Assembly (NCBI RefSeq): GCF_963169125.1
Contig: NC_084795.1
Span: 134,457,701 to 134,521,700 of the forward strand
Length of the DNA stretch: 64,000 nt
Reading direction: 5' to 3'
Source: Humulus lupulus
Lineage: Eukaryota > Streptophyta > Magnoliopsida > Rosales > Cannabaceae
The notes under the pieces: generated by a model
What the model saw: only the letters and a program-made list of their open reading frames with translations
Told to the model about the DNA's origin: nothing
Database searches by the model: none
Program-made: the position numbers and the translations under genes
Shown: in pieces, positions 11,057 through 23,058 of the stretch
Layout of the letters: each line of letters begins with the position of its first letter
How positions within the stretch are numbered: the first letter of the stretch is position 1

Positions 11057-13258
11057 ATGGTAGATCAGAGCCCCAATGAGGGGAGTGCATCATTAGCCTC
11101 TAAGGGACGACCTGATCAGACCCCCAGGCCTGATGAAAAGTTATATTATAATCCTGAAAGGTACATACCAATCGTGGAATTGGAAAATCGCAAATTGCGT
11201 GAGCAGCTGGCTGAGGCTACAAAGAGAAATGAGGAGTTGGCAAGGCAAGCTGTTGAAGTACAGGTTCTGCCCCAAAAGGCCATAGGACGACCCTGAAGAA
11301 GTACGGTTACCAGGATGGCTGAGCAAAGGGCCCAACAGGCTCAACGGAGGCCCCGGACAAACACCGGCAACGGTCGACCTGGAGAAAATGCTCAAAACCC
11401 TGTTAGGAACAATCCTACTGACGGCGTCACTGTTATGAATAATCCTACGGGAAACGTCCCTGCTGGAACTGGGAATAGCCAAGCTCCTTTTATAGCTCGG
11501 AATAATAACCCAGAACGTGTCAGGAACAACCCAGAGCCTGCCCGGGCTAACTCTGGACCTTCTAGATCAAATAATGGGAGGCCACCACCATCGCCAATAA
11601 GACATCCACCCTCTCCAATAGTACATCCCTCTCCAACACATGAGGTGCCCCAGCCAGTTCCCAGTGGAAACTGGGCAGGGGACCGGGCACCGTTGAGGCC
11701 CTCTCAGAGCGCTCGAAGTAGGAGCCGAGCCAGAAGCCATAAGGCTCGATTTGAGCACGGGGGTGAACATGAGGCCCCGTGAGAGGATTTTCAAGGACAT
11801 AGAGCACCTCAACCATCTGGAAGTCATATGTCAAGGTCACAAATTACCAGGGTGAGGGTGCAAGTAGAGAACCCACCTCGTAATAATCGAGTCGCGCAGC
11901 AACAGTAGCCAAAGAAGAATGTCTACTTCCCTAGTGGAAGACAAGACTACAGCTAGTCGGTGAGTGTGCATAACACCGAGCCCAAAAATAACGAGAATTA
12001 CGAGAAAAATTATCCTGATCTTCAAGACCATCTAAATTAGAATCGGGGCAGTGGAATCTGTCAAACCTGAACTTATAGGCACACTTCAACAACCAGAGGA
12101 GAGAGCCATTGTTGCCAGTATATGGGAATTAATATAACCGTGTACTGAGACAATGAGTTGGAGTTCTTACGAACAATAACCAACTACCACTAGTGCAAGC
12201 TTCCCCTCCGGTGGATTTGTTCCAAGAAAGGATCAACCAGCTTGAAGAGGCATTCAAACTTCTTCAAGAAAGAAAAAATAAGGACAAGGCTTACGATTAC
12301 GACGAGAAGCTCGAGCCTTTTGCTCCCCATATCTTAAATTCCCCATTTTCTGATGGCTTTAAAATACCCCATGTGTCACCCTACAATGGGACTTCTGACA
12401 CAAGTATCCACATGAGTACGTTTAACACGGTAATGGAAGCTAGCTCTTCCCAACCACACTCACTTGAGTAGTGAAAAATTGGTTTGACAAGTTCTGAAGA
12501 CACTCGATCTTGTTATGGGAACAACTGTCCTGGGAATTCAAGAGCAGTTCCAGGCCATGAAGAATATCAAACTCGAGGCATCATCCTTAACTAATTTCAG
12601 GCAACAGCCAGGTGAGTCGCTAAAAAGTTACCTGGCGAGATTTAACATAGAAGTGGCACAAGCTCAAAATATCAATGATAGCGATCATCTCATGGCAGTA
12701 CGAGTTGGAGTATTGCCAGGGAGTCCCTTTTGGAACTATATGAAAAGAAAACCCGTGAGGATGATAATCGAGTTCAATACTCAAGCTTAGAGGTTTGTCA
12801 TTGTAGAAAAGGCGAGGTCAGCACTCAAGCTGACTTCTCGGCCCGTAATAACTACAACAAAAAATGCTAACTCAACCACCACCTCGGTTATGCCCTCCAC
12901 GTCGCGACCTTCAAAAGATAACCCTTCCAAGAGAAAGAAGAATGAAGGGAATAACTTAGACACTGATGGGGGAAAGAAGAAAAAAGGAGAAAAATACTTC
13001 TCCATTTACACAGTTTATACTAAGGTCACAGATACTTAGGAAAATATATTTTTCTCAAATGAAAATCAGGTCCTTTTCAGACGATCTGATCCGATGCGAA
13101 ACCAGAAGTCCAAGAAGGATGCCAACAAATTTTGCAGATTTCATAGGGACGTAAGGCATACCACTGATTAATGCAGAGAGTTAAAGGACGAGATCGAAGG
13201 TCTGATCTCGAGAGGATACTTTGGGCAGTATTTCTAAAATAGAAATACGGACCAAGCT
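11057..13258 (+). pseudogene. gag: gag of E, decayed
   Basis: Gag would form the virus-like particle shell. The N-terminal part (11057-11296) has a coiled-coil stretch, ENRKLREQLAEATKRNEEL, as in F. A proline/asparagine-rich linker follows (11315-11782). The capsid portion includes 12193-12471, with HVSPYNGTSD, and 12515-12790, with the PGESLKSYLARFN segment of the retrotransposon gag family. At 13131-13178 a C-R-F-H ... H-x3-D-stop-C pattern corresponds to the Tat-type metal-binding motif seen in F as CRFHNNYGHDTNEC. The frame is broken by many stops and shifts (for example at 11294, 12469 and 12788), so no full-length Gag can be made. Downstream lies the protease segment. Confidence 0.7.
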
Positions 13259-13334
13259 TTTCTTGGATAGGAGGCTGCTCATATACAGCCTGCCCAAAAA
13301 ACTACAGCCCCACAAGAGAGGGAGGATAAATGAC

Positions 13335-13768
13335 CTCCCCCAATCGATGGAGAAGATGTAATAACAATAGTGGGGGGGCCGCATATCGCAGGATCGGGTA
13401 GAAATTCCCAAAAGAGGTATGTTAATGAGCTCAAAATGGGGGATGGATCTCCCTATGAACCTGAACCACAAGCTCCAAAACAACAAAGGGTTGTGTCCCA
13501 ACCTATTACATTCACCGAAGAAGATGCCTCACACGTCCAATTCCCTCATAATGACCCTTTGGTCATTACTTTCCAGCTCGCCAATAAGAGGGTGCACCGA
13601 GTCCTAATCGATAACAGGAGCTCAGTCAACATCCTTTATAAGGCCACTCTAGAAAAAATGGGACTCTTCGTTCAAGACCTAAAGGCATGTGCGACAACGT
13701 TGTACAAATTTCCAGGAGAAATGATAGCTAGTATGGGATCTATCAAGCTCTCGGTAACCTTGGGAGAC
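13335..13768 (+). pseudogene. Protease of E, first part
   Basis: An open stretch from 13370 runs into the insertion point of element A. It contains ITFTEEDASHVQFPHNDPLV and then RVLIDNRSSVNILY, which aligns with RVLVDTGSSVNILY of F. The aspartyl protease signature D-T-G has become D-N-R (13610-13618), so the catalytic loop is altered although the aspartate remains. The frame continues after the insert at 22636. The last five bases, GAGAC, are the target duplicated by A. As judged from sequence this protease was inactive or decayed after inactivation. Confidence 0.75.
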
Positions 13769-15667
13769 TGTAATGACCCAACTATTTCTATGACCTTGGA
13801 CCATTAGATCTACTATACATAACTACTATTTTGGGAAAGATACATAAGAAATAATATAACTTTATTAAATCTCAAAATATTGTATCAAATACATAATAAT
13901 AGAAAATATGGCATGCGTACCCATTGTTTAAAAGAAAAACATAAACTTTAATTCAATTGTTTAAAACAACTAAATGCGGAAAAACATGATCTAAAAGACT
14001 AAATACAAATAACTTCATCCTCGATCGACACGCAGTCCACTCAGTCCGTTCATCCTCAACACACATGCCAAGCTTCCTAGAATCCTTCCGCCTTCGTATC
14101 TAGTTTCCTGCATCACACTAAAAAAATAAAGGAATGAGCCTAATGCCCAGCAAGGAAAACCTAACCCATAACTCATATGCATAAAATTCATAACGTAGCA
14201 TATAATAAAACATATCATAAACATATGTCACACATACTATAATGGCCATTATTACTTGGGGTCCCATAACTAAACAAGTCATATGCCCATTAGATTTGTG
14301 GGGCTTGCTAGCTAAGCAAGTCATATGCCCATAAATTTATTGGGGCTTGTTAGTGTACAGGTCATATGCCCAAGTCTACAAACATACACAATATAACATT
14401 TCATAACACAACATAACATAAGATAACATATCACATATCATATAACATATAAAATCGTATCCTATTTTCCTTACTAATATACCGGGATGATGAGAACAAA
14501 GTCGGGATTTTGGAACACTCCTAAAAACCATAATATAGAGGTGAGTATACTAAAGAAAAGAGATGGAAAGAATAAACTACACCATCGAAACGATACTTAC
14601 CAATGAAAACCTTAAGTTCGAAGAACTTAGATGCCTAACCAAGAATAGAAAAGACTGAGTTAGGATTTGAGTAGAGAAGAACTATAAGAATCAATACAGA
14701 AAGGAACTAGAATTAGGAATACCTTGAATGCTTCTATGATCGAACTATACCTCGAAACTGAAATACACTATAACCTTACTTCCCAAGTGTTTATTAAGCT
14801 TATAACCCCAATCCAAGTGTTTATCACTCTATAGTCTCACTAGCACATGGAAGGCTCTGATCAATGCTTGAAGAATGAATGAAAAGGCTTGGTGCTAGGT
14901 CCTATTTATAGAGTTTTAGGAATAAAAATCTTCTTTTTGGCTTTGAATAAAAATAATAAATTTAATTGAAAATATTTGAATATCCTTCAGCCAAAGGCTT
15001 AGGAATTGGTCAAATTTTTTTGAGAGATTTAAGGATTCAAAGCTTGATTTTTAAAACAAAAGTAATAAAAACAAATAGAATCCTTACTTCTAACTCCTAA
15101 ATCTCGTAACTCTAAACTCACCTGCAGTAAAATCAATATATCTGAAGCTATATGACTCAGATTTAGACTCTCTTTATACCGTTAGAAATATAATTAAATT
15201 ATCTACAACTTTCTAGAAATACTATTTTTCGAAATTCATAACATAACTGGGTCCAAAACAGGTCGGAAGTTACAGTACCCTAAAGTTATGAAAAATCTAT
15301 TTACATCCTAATCCACAAATAAATAAAATTGTGACAAATATCATGCTCCTATCAGATTTTGGTGAAGACTAAGTCTTATATTTCTCTTATTTTATCATTA
15401 AAATAATAATTCCTTAATAATCATAACCTTAGGAATAACCATGCTCATGACAAGTGTCATATTCTTATTAGCTCTATCTAAACCTTAGGTTATAATAACT
15501 ATCATATTAATAACCAGCAATATTAATCAAACCTTATGTTATAACTAATATTCTTAAACTATAGGTTAAACTTATAAAATCCATAACCATTGCTAGGAGT
15601 TTCCAACTAAGTCCCGGCTTGAACCAAAATCCATAGTAATGAACATACTATAACTAATACTAGCTAT

Positions 15668-15750
<83 letters not shown>

Positions 15751-15783
15751 TCTAACTAGCTAAGTTAATTCTGAGACTCTACA
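13769..15783 (-). repeat. 3' LTR of A
   Basis: 2,015 bp between TGTAATGACCC and ACTCTACA, nearly identical to 20625-22630. It holds three spaced copies of a GTCATATGCCCA segment (about 14276-14370) and a (TAC)n run near the inner end. The minus-strand open frames at 14015-14324 lie in the LTR and are chance; they recur in the other LTR. Confidence 0.93.
15668..15750 (+). repeat. (TAC)n microsatellite in the 3' LTR of A
   Basis: 83 bp of uninterrupted TAC units. The other LTR has 77 bp at the same place (22521-22597), which accounts for most of the length difference between the two LTRs. Confidence 0.98.
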
Positions 15784-15797
15784 ATTCTCCCCTACTA
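15784..15797 (-). other. Polypurine tract of A
   Basis: On the minus strand the sequence next to the 3' LTR is a purine-rich tract containing AGTAGGGGAGAAT. It would prime plus-strand synthesis. Confidence 0.7.
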
Positions 15798-15848
15798 CAA
15801 AGAATTTCGTCCCCGAAATTTACTTATCAAACAATTCCGGATACCGGG

Positions 15849-16150
15849 CTAACATGTCCTCCTCCACTCCCACGTTGCCTCCCGTTCAGAGCTATTACTC
15901 CATAGGACCTTGACTATCGAAAAACTCTTAGACCGTAATTTTTTCATCCCTCTATCTAGGATGCTAACCGGTCGTTCCTCGCAACTCAAGTATTTCTGGA
16001 GTGCTATCGTATCGTACTTGAGGACATGAGATGGGTCTGACACATACTTGCCTAGCATTGAGATGTGGAACATGTTGTGACTATCTGCTAGGGCTGGTGG
16101 TAGGGCTAGTCTATACGCAACTGCTCCCACTTTGTCCAATATCTCAAAAG
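15849..16150 (-). pseudogene. Integrase C-terminus and chromodomain of A
   Basis: 96 codons open on the minus strand. The first half, [20 protein letters not shown], is the end of the chromovirus integrase. The second half, SIVKVLWSNSSEREATWEWR, is a chromodomain of the CR type (V-L-W-x-N ... E-A-T-W-E), which in this clade steers integration toward heterochromatin. A shift or stop near 16140-16160 separates it from the integrase core. The homologous region of B (61536-61835) ends in QYPELF, and here the tail is shorter. Confidence 0.85.
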
Positions 16151-16159
16151 GACCTATAT

Positions 16160-17240
16160 ATTAGGGACTAAGTTTGCCTTTCTTCCCAAACCGCTTCACA
16201 CCTTTCATAGGAGATATTTTTAAGAAAACTTGATCTCCGACTTTGAATTCCACATCACGCCGCTTGGCATCCGCATAACTTTTCTAACGGCTTTGAGGAA
16301 CGAGCATACACTTTCTAATCAGGGCTACTACATCCTGAGCTCCTCTAACAGCTTCAGTTCCAAGTAGTTGCCTTTCTCCTACCTCGTCATAATGCAACGA
16401 CGATTGACACCTTCTTCCATAAAGCAACTCATAAGGTGTCATCCCGATCGTTGACTGGTAGCTATTGTTGTAGGAGAATTCTATCAGCGGCAAATACTCA
16501 CTCCAAGATCTCGATGTAAACACCAATCCTCTATCGAATACTATTGTCTTAGAGATTCTATGTAGTCGTACTATTTCTTGGATTTAAATGTCTCCGTATT
16601 GATCTGTTGTGTATGAAGTTTTAACAGACAGGGAATGAACTAACGTGGTTAATCTATCTATTACTATCCAAGCCGAATCATGCTGCTTACTTGTTCGTGG
16701 CAAACCCGTCACAAAATCTATGGCTATATCATCCCATTTCCATTTTGGAATGCTAAGTGGTTGCAATAAGCCTGCAGGCCGTTGATGTTCTGCTTTCCTT
16801 TGCTGGCATACTAGACACTTAGACACAAATTCTGCTATGTCCTTCTTCATCCCTGGCCACTAATACATTGCCTTGATGTCGTGTGCCATCTTGGTCGACT
16901 CTGGGTGAACTGAGTACGGGGTATTGTGCGCTTCTTCTAGAATCTTCACCTTAATTCCTTGATCGCTTGGCACGCATACCCGATCCTTATATCTTAATAA
17001 CCCTTGACTTGATATTGAGAAATCTGTGGCCTTCCCTTCTCTAACTGCATCTATATGTGTTACTAACGTGTCATCATGCACTTGCCCATTCCGTATATCT
17101 TCTAACAGACTTGACTAAATGGACAAGTTAGCCAGTTTACCAATGACTACTTCTATTCCAGCATTGATCATCTCCTATTGTAGCGGCTTTTCTATTCCAG
17201 CTAACGTTGCTAGATTTCCATAATTCTTCCTACTTAGCAC
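16160..17240 (-). pseudogene. Integrase of A
   Basis: Three minus-strand open pieces (16860-17081, 16584-16850, 16284-16526) give an integrase that would insert the cDNA. The zinc-binding region reads HNTPYSVHPESTKMAHDI and then CLVCQQRKAEHQRPAGLLQ. The core includes DDIAIDFVTGLPRTSKQHD, and 16284-16526 includes SYNNSYQSTIGMTPYELLYG. A stop stands at 16857-16862 (MY-stop-WPG) and the frame is broken again near 16584-16527, where the second catalytic aspartate and the glutamate region are largely missing by comparison with B. Not functional. Confidence 0.85.
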
Positions 17241-17345
17241 ATCAGCAACTACATTTTCCTTGAGGTGTAGGCTATCACCTTATCATTCTGCATCAGCACA
17301 CAACCCCATCCTTAATTAGATGCATCGCAATAGACTACAAACTTA
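17241..17345 (-). pseudogene. RNase H of A with a large internal deletion
   Basis: The minus strand reads VYCDASN ... GWGCVLMQNDKVIAYTSRK and then runs directly into NVVADVLSRK near 17252-17262. In B (63101-63484) about 79 residues separate these two segments, including the YTDHKSL block with catalytic residues. Roughly 235-240 bp has been lost. An in-frame stop also follows CDASN. Confidence 0.85.
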
Positions 17346-18200
17346 TCATTGGGTGTCGGTACACAAAGTACTGGTGCTGAGCATATCCTTAAGCAACTGG
17401 AAACTCTCTTCACACTTATCCGTCCAGTTTAACCTTTGCTGCTTCTGGGTCAGGTTGGTAAGTGGAGTGGCTATCTTAGAAAAGCTTTCTACGAACCTCC
17501 TATAATAACCTGCCAATCCAAGAAAACTCCTTACTTCGGATGCGTTCTTTGGTCTTGGCCAATCCTTCAGAGCCTCTACCTTTGATGGGTCTACTGCAAC
17601 TCCGTCCTTGGATATAATGTGCCCGAGGAATGCCACTTGTGAAAGCCAAAACTTGCATTTCTTGAACTTGGCGTAGAGTTGATGCTCCTTTAGTCATGAC
17701 AAAATCAATCTCAAATGTTCCTTGTGATCTTCTTCATCCTTGGAGTATACTAAAATGTCGTCGATGAACACTACGACGAATTTATCTAAGTAGTCCTTGA
17801 AGACCCTATTCATTAAGTCTATAAACGCGGCTGAAGCATTGGTAAGACTGAAAGACATAACTAAAACTCGTAATGCCCATAACGAGTTCTAAAAGTCATC
17901 TTGGGATTATCCTCTTCCCGTACTTTGAGCTGTGATACCCAGTCCGTAGATCAATCTTTGAAAACACGGTTGCCCCTCGGAGTTGATCAAACAAGTCTTC
18001 AAGTCGAGGTAGCAGGTACTTATTGTTAATTGTCACCTTATTCAGCTCGTGATAATCTATACACATATGCATACTTCCATCCTTCTTCTTCACAAATAGA
18101 ACCGGTGCTCCCTATAGCGAATGGCTCGGTGCCCGGTACTAGTTCGATTGTGAAGTCTATCTTCCAAGTCGGCGGCAATCCTGCTAGTTGCCAGGAAATA
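17346..18200 (-). pseudogene. Reverse transcriptase of A
   Basis: RT would copy the RNA into cDNA. The piece at 17896-18093 carries [21 protein letters not shown] and [11 protein letters not shown]. The catalytic F-I-D-D box lies at 17757-17768, in FVVVFIDDI. The thumb/connection piece (17346-17636) reads [21 protein letters not shown] and [19 protein letters not shown]. Shifts and stops near 17640-17700 and 17880-17900 break the frame. The family arrangement PR-RT-RH-INT is kept. Confidence 0.85.
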
Positions 18201-18324
18201 CCTTTAGGAATTCCTTTTCATTAAGGAAGTCTCCAACTTTTTGTGGTGTTTCCTTTATCACATACGTAATGCTAGCTAAGAATGCTTGACACCCTTTTTC
18301 TATCATTCTTTGGGCTTTAAGAGT

Positions 18325-18725
18325 TTATATTAGCGGTGTACGTAGTCCTAAAACTTTTCCCATATAGCATCGTTTCTGACCGTCAGGAGTCTTGAACATC
18401 ACTTGCTTACGTCTGCTATCGATGGTTATGCCATGCCTTGCTAGCCCGTCCATGCCTAATATCATGTCGAAGTCTTTGATTTCCAGCTCTATCAGGTCTC
18501 CTTCTAGTTCTACGTCCTCGATTTTGATTAGTACACCTCGTACTATCCGTGATGATAGGACTATTTTACCCAAAGGCAACTATGTCACAAACCTAGTTCT
18601 ACAAGGTTTGTCTAATTTCTCTATTATTCCTAACGAGATATATGAGTATATTGCTCCCAAATCAAGCGATACTAGAACATATACTATCGAGGATATGAAT
18701 CTGACCTGTAACTGCTAGTTACTAG
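18325..18725 (-). pseudogene. Protease of A
   Basis: Retropepsin-like segment. The active-site region reads SLDLGAIYSYISLG where related elements have D-S-G-A-T-H-S-F-I-S, so the serine/threonine after the aspartate is replaced by leucine. A TAG at 18580-18582 interrupts it before LPLGKIVLSS. The C-terminal part (18325-18579) retains DFDMILGMDGLARHGITID, the conserved flap/core segment of chromovirus proteases. Confidence 0.8.
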
Positions 18726-19980
18726 CATTGGCTCCTCCCTGGGTCAAGGCAAAGACTTTGGTCTGGAACCATCGTTTAATCCCTTTTCTCCTTCTGCTTG
18801 AGCTGTGGACACTCCTTCTTTAGATGACTTTCCTAACCACAGTTGAAGCATCCCTTGATGTTTGCATGACATTCCCCAAGATGTTTCTTTTGGCCCTTAG
18901 AGCATTGCAGATATTCTACATAACCCGACTTATTGCCTACATTGTTTGTCCATGCTCTTATATCACCATTGGGCTGCTTATCATCTAGATACCTTCTCTA
19001 AAGACCATTACTATTACTATTGCTATGCTGACAGCTGTTGTTTTTTAACCATTTTGAGGTTGACCCTGCTGTTTAGGCTCAAGCCTACTAGCCTTCTCCT
19101 TACTAACATTCGCCTGAAGCCTTTCTACTTCTATTGTCGTTTCTAGAACATTGGCATAGGTAGTATTTCTTGGGTTTGCTAGCTTAACCCCTAATTCAAT
19201 CTTTGGTCTAAGTCCTCTAACGAACTTGGTCACCCTCATAAATTCAATTGAAACCAACTCTGGTGAAAACTTGGCTAATCTGTTGAACTGCAGAACATAT
19301 TCTACTACCGTTAAGTTGCCCTGCTTCAAACTAGCGAACTTTTTGACCCTTGTAGCGATGACTGCCGAGTTGTAATACTTCTTGTGGAACAACTCCACAA
19401 ATCTTGTTCATATCATGGTGGCGATATCGTTAGTCTGCTGAACTAAGTCCCACCATATTCTAGCATCCTTCTTAAGCATAGACGAAACATAGGATATGCG
19501 GTCTGCGTTGCCGAGATTCATATGTGCTAGGATCGGCTCTACATTTCTGAGCCATTCTTCTGCTTCAAAGGGGTCTGTTGTCCCTTCAAATTTTGGAGTG
19601 TGTTGCTTACGAAACTGCTCATAGATTGGCTCCATGTGCTGGGCTGGGTATGGCGCATAGTTCGCCATTGGCCATCCCCCATAAGGACTTACTTGATGGG
19701 GTACTTGAGCCATCTACTGAGGCAGTGGTTGCGGCTGAGGTTGAGGCTGAGTCTGAGTCTGATGTCGCTGTTGCTGCAGTAATTCCTCCACTTGTTGTCG
19801 TAGTCTGGCGATCTCTACAGTGTTGTCAGCTGGTGGCGGTAGCGCATTGCGGCTAGCAGTAGCACGCACTCCCCTTCTGCCAACTGGAGGGGCTTCATTG
19901 TTCACCGAAGCAGCGTTGGAGGCGTTTCCATTGGTGCGAGAAAATCTTCTGAGCGACATCTTTAGCAAAAGTTCTAACAA
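18726..19980 (-). pseudogene. gag: gag of A
   Basis: Three consecutive minus-strand open pieces (19714-19980, 19408-19713, 19045-19398) give a chromovirus Gag. It has a basic N-terminus, a glutamine-rich stretch (LRQQVEELLQQQ, then a TQPQPQPQ run), the capsid core FEAEEWLRNVEPILAHMN and VEYVLQFNRLAKFSPELV. At 18809-18850 there is a CCHC zinc knuckle, C-x2-C-x4-H-x4-C, in which one inner residue is a TAG stop where CAG is usual. A second cysteine cluster, QCSKGQKKHLGECH, precedes it. Single stops (near 19711-19713 and 19402) separate the pieces. The start is the ATG of MSLRRFS inside the first open stretch. Confidence 0.85.
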
Positions 19981-20604
19981 TTGAGAACATGTTAGAGCTT
20001 ACCCTAATAGGCTCTAAGGCAAAACTTAATCTAAGCAAACATAACTCGGAAAAATTATGTAAGCCTTCTTTATGATTAGGGTATGTTTCTAAACTTAGAA
20101 AAATAAGCCATCTTTATAATTTACTAAGTTTGTTTCTAATCATCCTATATGACTTAATTCTCAGGCTCGAAACTCATCGTTGTTCCAAAGTTAACCATAC
20201 TGAGTGAGGGCTGGGATCAGTAAAATCGTTCCCACTACTATGGCCCCCTAAACTCTCAATATAGAAACTTGGTTCATTGATTTGAATCCACCCTCACCAA
20301 ACTTGATCATTATTTATTAAATTTATTATTTATTATGATTGTAAAAAAAATCAAACTCATACATGTCATTCAAAAATAACAATGATATTTATTTGGAAAA
20401 AAAAAAGTTTTCACTATGTACAATCATAAACGCAAAGATAAAAAATAAAGAAAATAAACTAATTTACAGGTATTCTTAACTAAAAACATAAAGGCTAAAA
20501 CGTTTTACTAACACATAATCATAACAACTATAACATAATCACTTACATTGGCGATTAGATTCGGAGCTTGAGCGTGTGTATCAAGGAGAACTTCATGCAA
20601 ATGG
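19981..20604. other. Untranslated leader of A
   Basis: The sequence between PBS and gag of element A (minus sense), AT-rich and without a coding signal. Such a leader usually carries packaging and dimerisation signals, but I cannot point to one. Confidence 0.6.
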
Positions 20605-20622
20605 ACCGTTGCTCTGATACCA
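20605..20622 (-). other. Primer binding site of A (initiator tRNA-Met)
   Basis: The minus strand reads TGGTATCAGAGCAACGGT two bases from the LTR end. TGGTATCAGAGC is the standard complement of the 3' end of plant initiator tRNA-Met. Confidence 0.93.
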
Positions 20623-20624
20623 AC

Positions 20625-22519
20625 TGTAATGACCCAACTATTTCTATGACCTTGGACCATTAGATCTACTATACATAACTACTATTTTGGGAAAGATACA
20701 TAAGAAATAATATAACTTTATTAAATCTCAAAATATTGTATCAAATACATAATAATAGAAAATATGGCATGCTTACCCATTGTTTAAAAGAAAAACATAA
20801 ACTTTAATTCAATTGTTTAAAACAACTAAATGCGGAAAAACATGATCTAAAAGACTAAATACAAATAACTTCATCCTCGATCGACACGCAGTCCACTCAG
20901 TCCGTTCATCCTCAACACACATGCCAAGCTTCCTAGAATCCTTCCGCCTTCGTATCTAGTTTCCTGCATCACACTAAAAAAATAAAGGAATGAGCCTAAA
21001 GCCCGGCAAGGAAAACCTAACACATAACTCATATACATAAAATTCATAACATAGCATATAATAAAACATATCATAATCATATGTCACACATACTATAATG
21101 GCCATTATTACTTGGGGTCCCATAACTAAACAAGTCATATGCCCATTAGATTTGTGGGGTTTGCTAGGTAAGCAAGTCATATGCCCATAAATTTATTGGG
21201 GCTTGTTAGTGTGCAGGTCATATGCCCAAGTCTACAAACATACACAATATAACATTTCATAACACAACATAACATAAGATAACATATCACATATCATATA
21301 ACATATAAAATCCTATCCTATTTTTCTTACTAATATACCGGGATGATGAGAACAAAGTCAGGATTTTGGAACACTCCTAAAAACCATAATATAGAGGTGA
21401 GTATACTAAAGAAAAGAGATGGAAAGAATAAACTACATCATCGAAAAGATACTTACCAATGAAAACCTTAGGTTCGAAGAACTTAGATGCCTAACCAAGA
21501 ATAGAAAAGAATGAGATAGGATTTGAGTAGAGAAGAACTATAAGAATCAATACAGAAAGGAACTAGAATTATGAATACCTTGAATGCTTCTATGACTGAA
21601 CTATACCTCGAAACCGAAATACACTATAACCTTACTTCTCAAGTGTTTATTAAGCTTATAACCCCAATCCAAGTGTTTATCACTCTATAGTCTCACTAGC
21701 ACATGGAAGGCTCTGATCAATGCTTGAAGAATGAATGAAAAGGCTTGGTGCTAGGTCCTATTTATAGAGCTTTAGGAATAAAAATCTTCTTTTTGGCTTT
21801 GAATAACAATAATAAATTTAATTGAAAATATTTGAATATCCTTCAGCCAAAGGCTTAGGAATTGGTCAAATTTTTTTGAGAGATTTAAGGATTCAAAGCT
21901 TGATTTTTAAAACAAAAATAATAAAAACAAATTGAATCCTAATTTCTAACTCCTAAATCTCGTAACTCTAAACTCACCTGCAGTAAAATCAATATATATG
22001 AAGCTATATGACTCAGATTTAGACTCTCTTTATACCATTAGAAATATAATTAAATTATCTACAACTTTCTAGAAATACTATTTTTCAAAATTCATAACAT
22101 AACTGGGTCCAAAATAGGTCGGAAGTTACAGTACCCTAAAGTTACGAAAAATCTATTTACATCCTAATCCACAAATAAATAAAATTGTGACAAATATCAT
22201 GCTCCTATCAGATTTTGGTGAAGACTAAGTCTTATATTTCTCTTATTTTATCATTAAAATAATAATTCCTTAATAATCATAACCTTAGGAATAACCATGC
22301 TCATGACAAGTGTCATATTCTTATTAGCTCTATCTAAACCTTAGGTTATAATAATTATCATATTAATAACCAGCAATATTAATCAAACCTTATGTTATAA
22401 TTAATATTCTTAAACTATAGGTTAAACTTATAAAATCCATAACTATTGCTAGGAGTTTCCAACTAAGTCCCGGCTTGAACCAAAATCCATAGTAATGAAC
22501 ATGCTATAACTAATACTAG

Positions 22520-22597
<78 letters not shown>

Positions 22598-22630
22598 TCT
22601 AACTAGCTAAGTAAATTCTGGGACTCTACA
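20625..22630 (-). repeat. 5' LTR of A
   Basis: 2,006 bp, TGTAATGACCC to ACTCTACA, with the PBS at its inner side and the GAGAC duplication at its outer side. It matches 13769-15783 with about 40 substitutions counted by eye. Confidence 0.93.
22521..22597 (+). repeat. (TAC)n microsatellite in the 5' LTR of A
   Basis: 77 bp of TAC units, the counterpart of 15668-15750 and six bases shorter. Confidence 0.98.
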
Positions 22631-22635
22631 GAGAC

Positions 22636-23058
22636 TATCCAGTCTCAGTAACCAAGATAATGGAATTTATCGTAGTGGACTCCCCTTCAGCCTACAATGT
22701 ATTGCTTGGGAGACCAGCCCTGATTGGGCTAGGGGCAGTTTCATCTGTGAGGCACCTGACTATAAAATTCCCAATACCCAGTGGCATTGGGACGCTGAAA
22801 GGAGAACAACTAGCTGCCCGAGAATGCTATAGCATCTCGATGAGGCGAAAGAGCCAAACAAGTGCACATGGACTTGTTGTCATCCAAGAGATAAGTGAGA
22901 TGGTATACGAGGTCGAAGAAGAAATCGATCCTATGTTAGATGAGGACACGGCCAATTTCGAGCCAATTGAAGAGCTCGAAGATATTGAGCTCGATGATAA
23001 GGACACCACTAGGGTGGTAAAAATAGGGAAGATCCTTCCAAAGGATACAAGATAGTAA
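22636..23058 (+). pseudogene. Protease (second part) and linker of E
   Basis: Continues the frame interrupted by element A: PVSVTKIMEFIVVDSPSAYN then VLLGRPALIGLGAVSS, which matches the retropepsin C-terminal block of F (VVDRPSAYNTMIGRP). An acidic linker follows, ending IELDDKDTTRVVKIGKIL, equivalent to VQLDEENPTRVVKVSKNL at the start of the F RT open frame. A stop at 23053-23055 ends the open stretch. Confidence 0.8.

Larger units (their letters stand above)
13764..22635 (-). mobile_element. A: complete Tekay-type chromovirus nested in E
   Basis: Two LTRs (13769-15783 and 20625-22630) flank a minus-strand gag-pol with a C-terminal chromodomain. Both sides carry the 5-bp duplication GAGAC (13764-13768, 22631-22635). 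A PBS complementary to initiator tRNA-Met lies beside the right LTR and a polypurine tract beside the left, proving minus orientation. Long LTRs plus chromodomain fit the Tekay (Del) clade. By eye the LTRs differ at roughly 2% of sites, so this is the younger insertion compared with E. It is nonetheless dead: gag, protease and pol contain stops, and most of RNase H is deleted. Confidence 0.93.

Noticed and set aside
14015..14324. Hydrophobic short frames that recur at 20871-21180
   Set aside because: Recurrence is due to the LTR pair of element A; they are LTR sequence, not duplicated genes.
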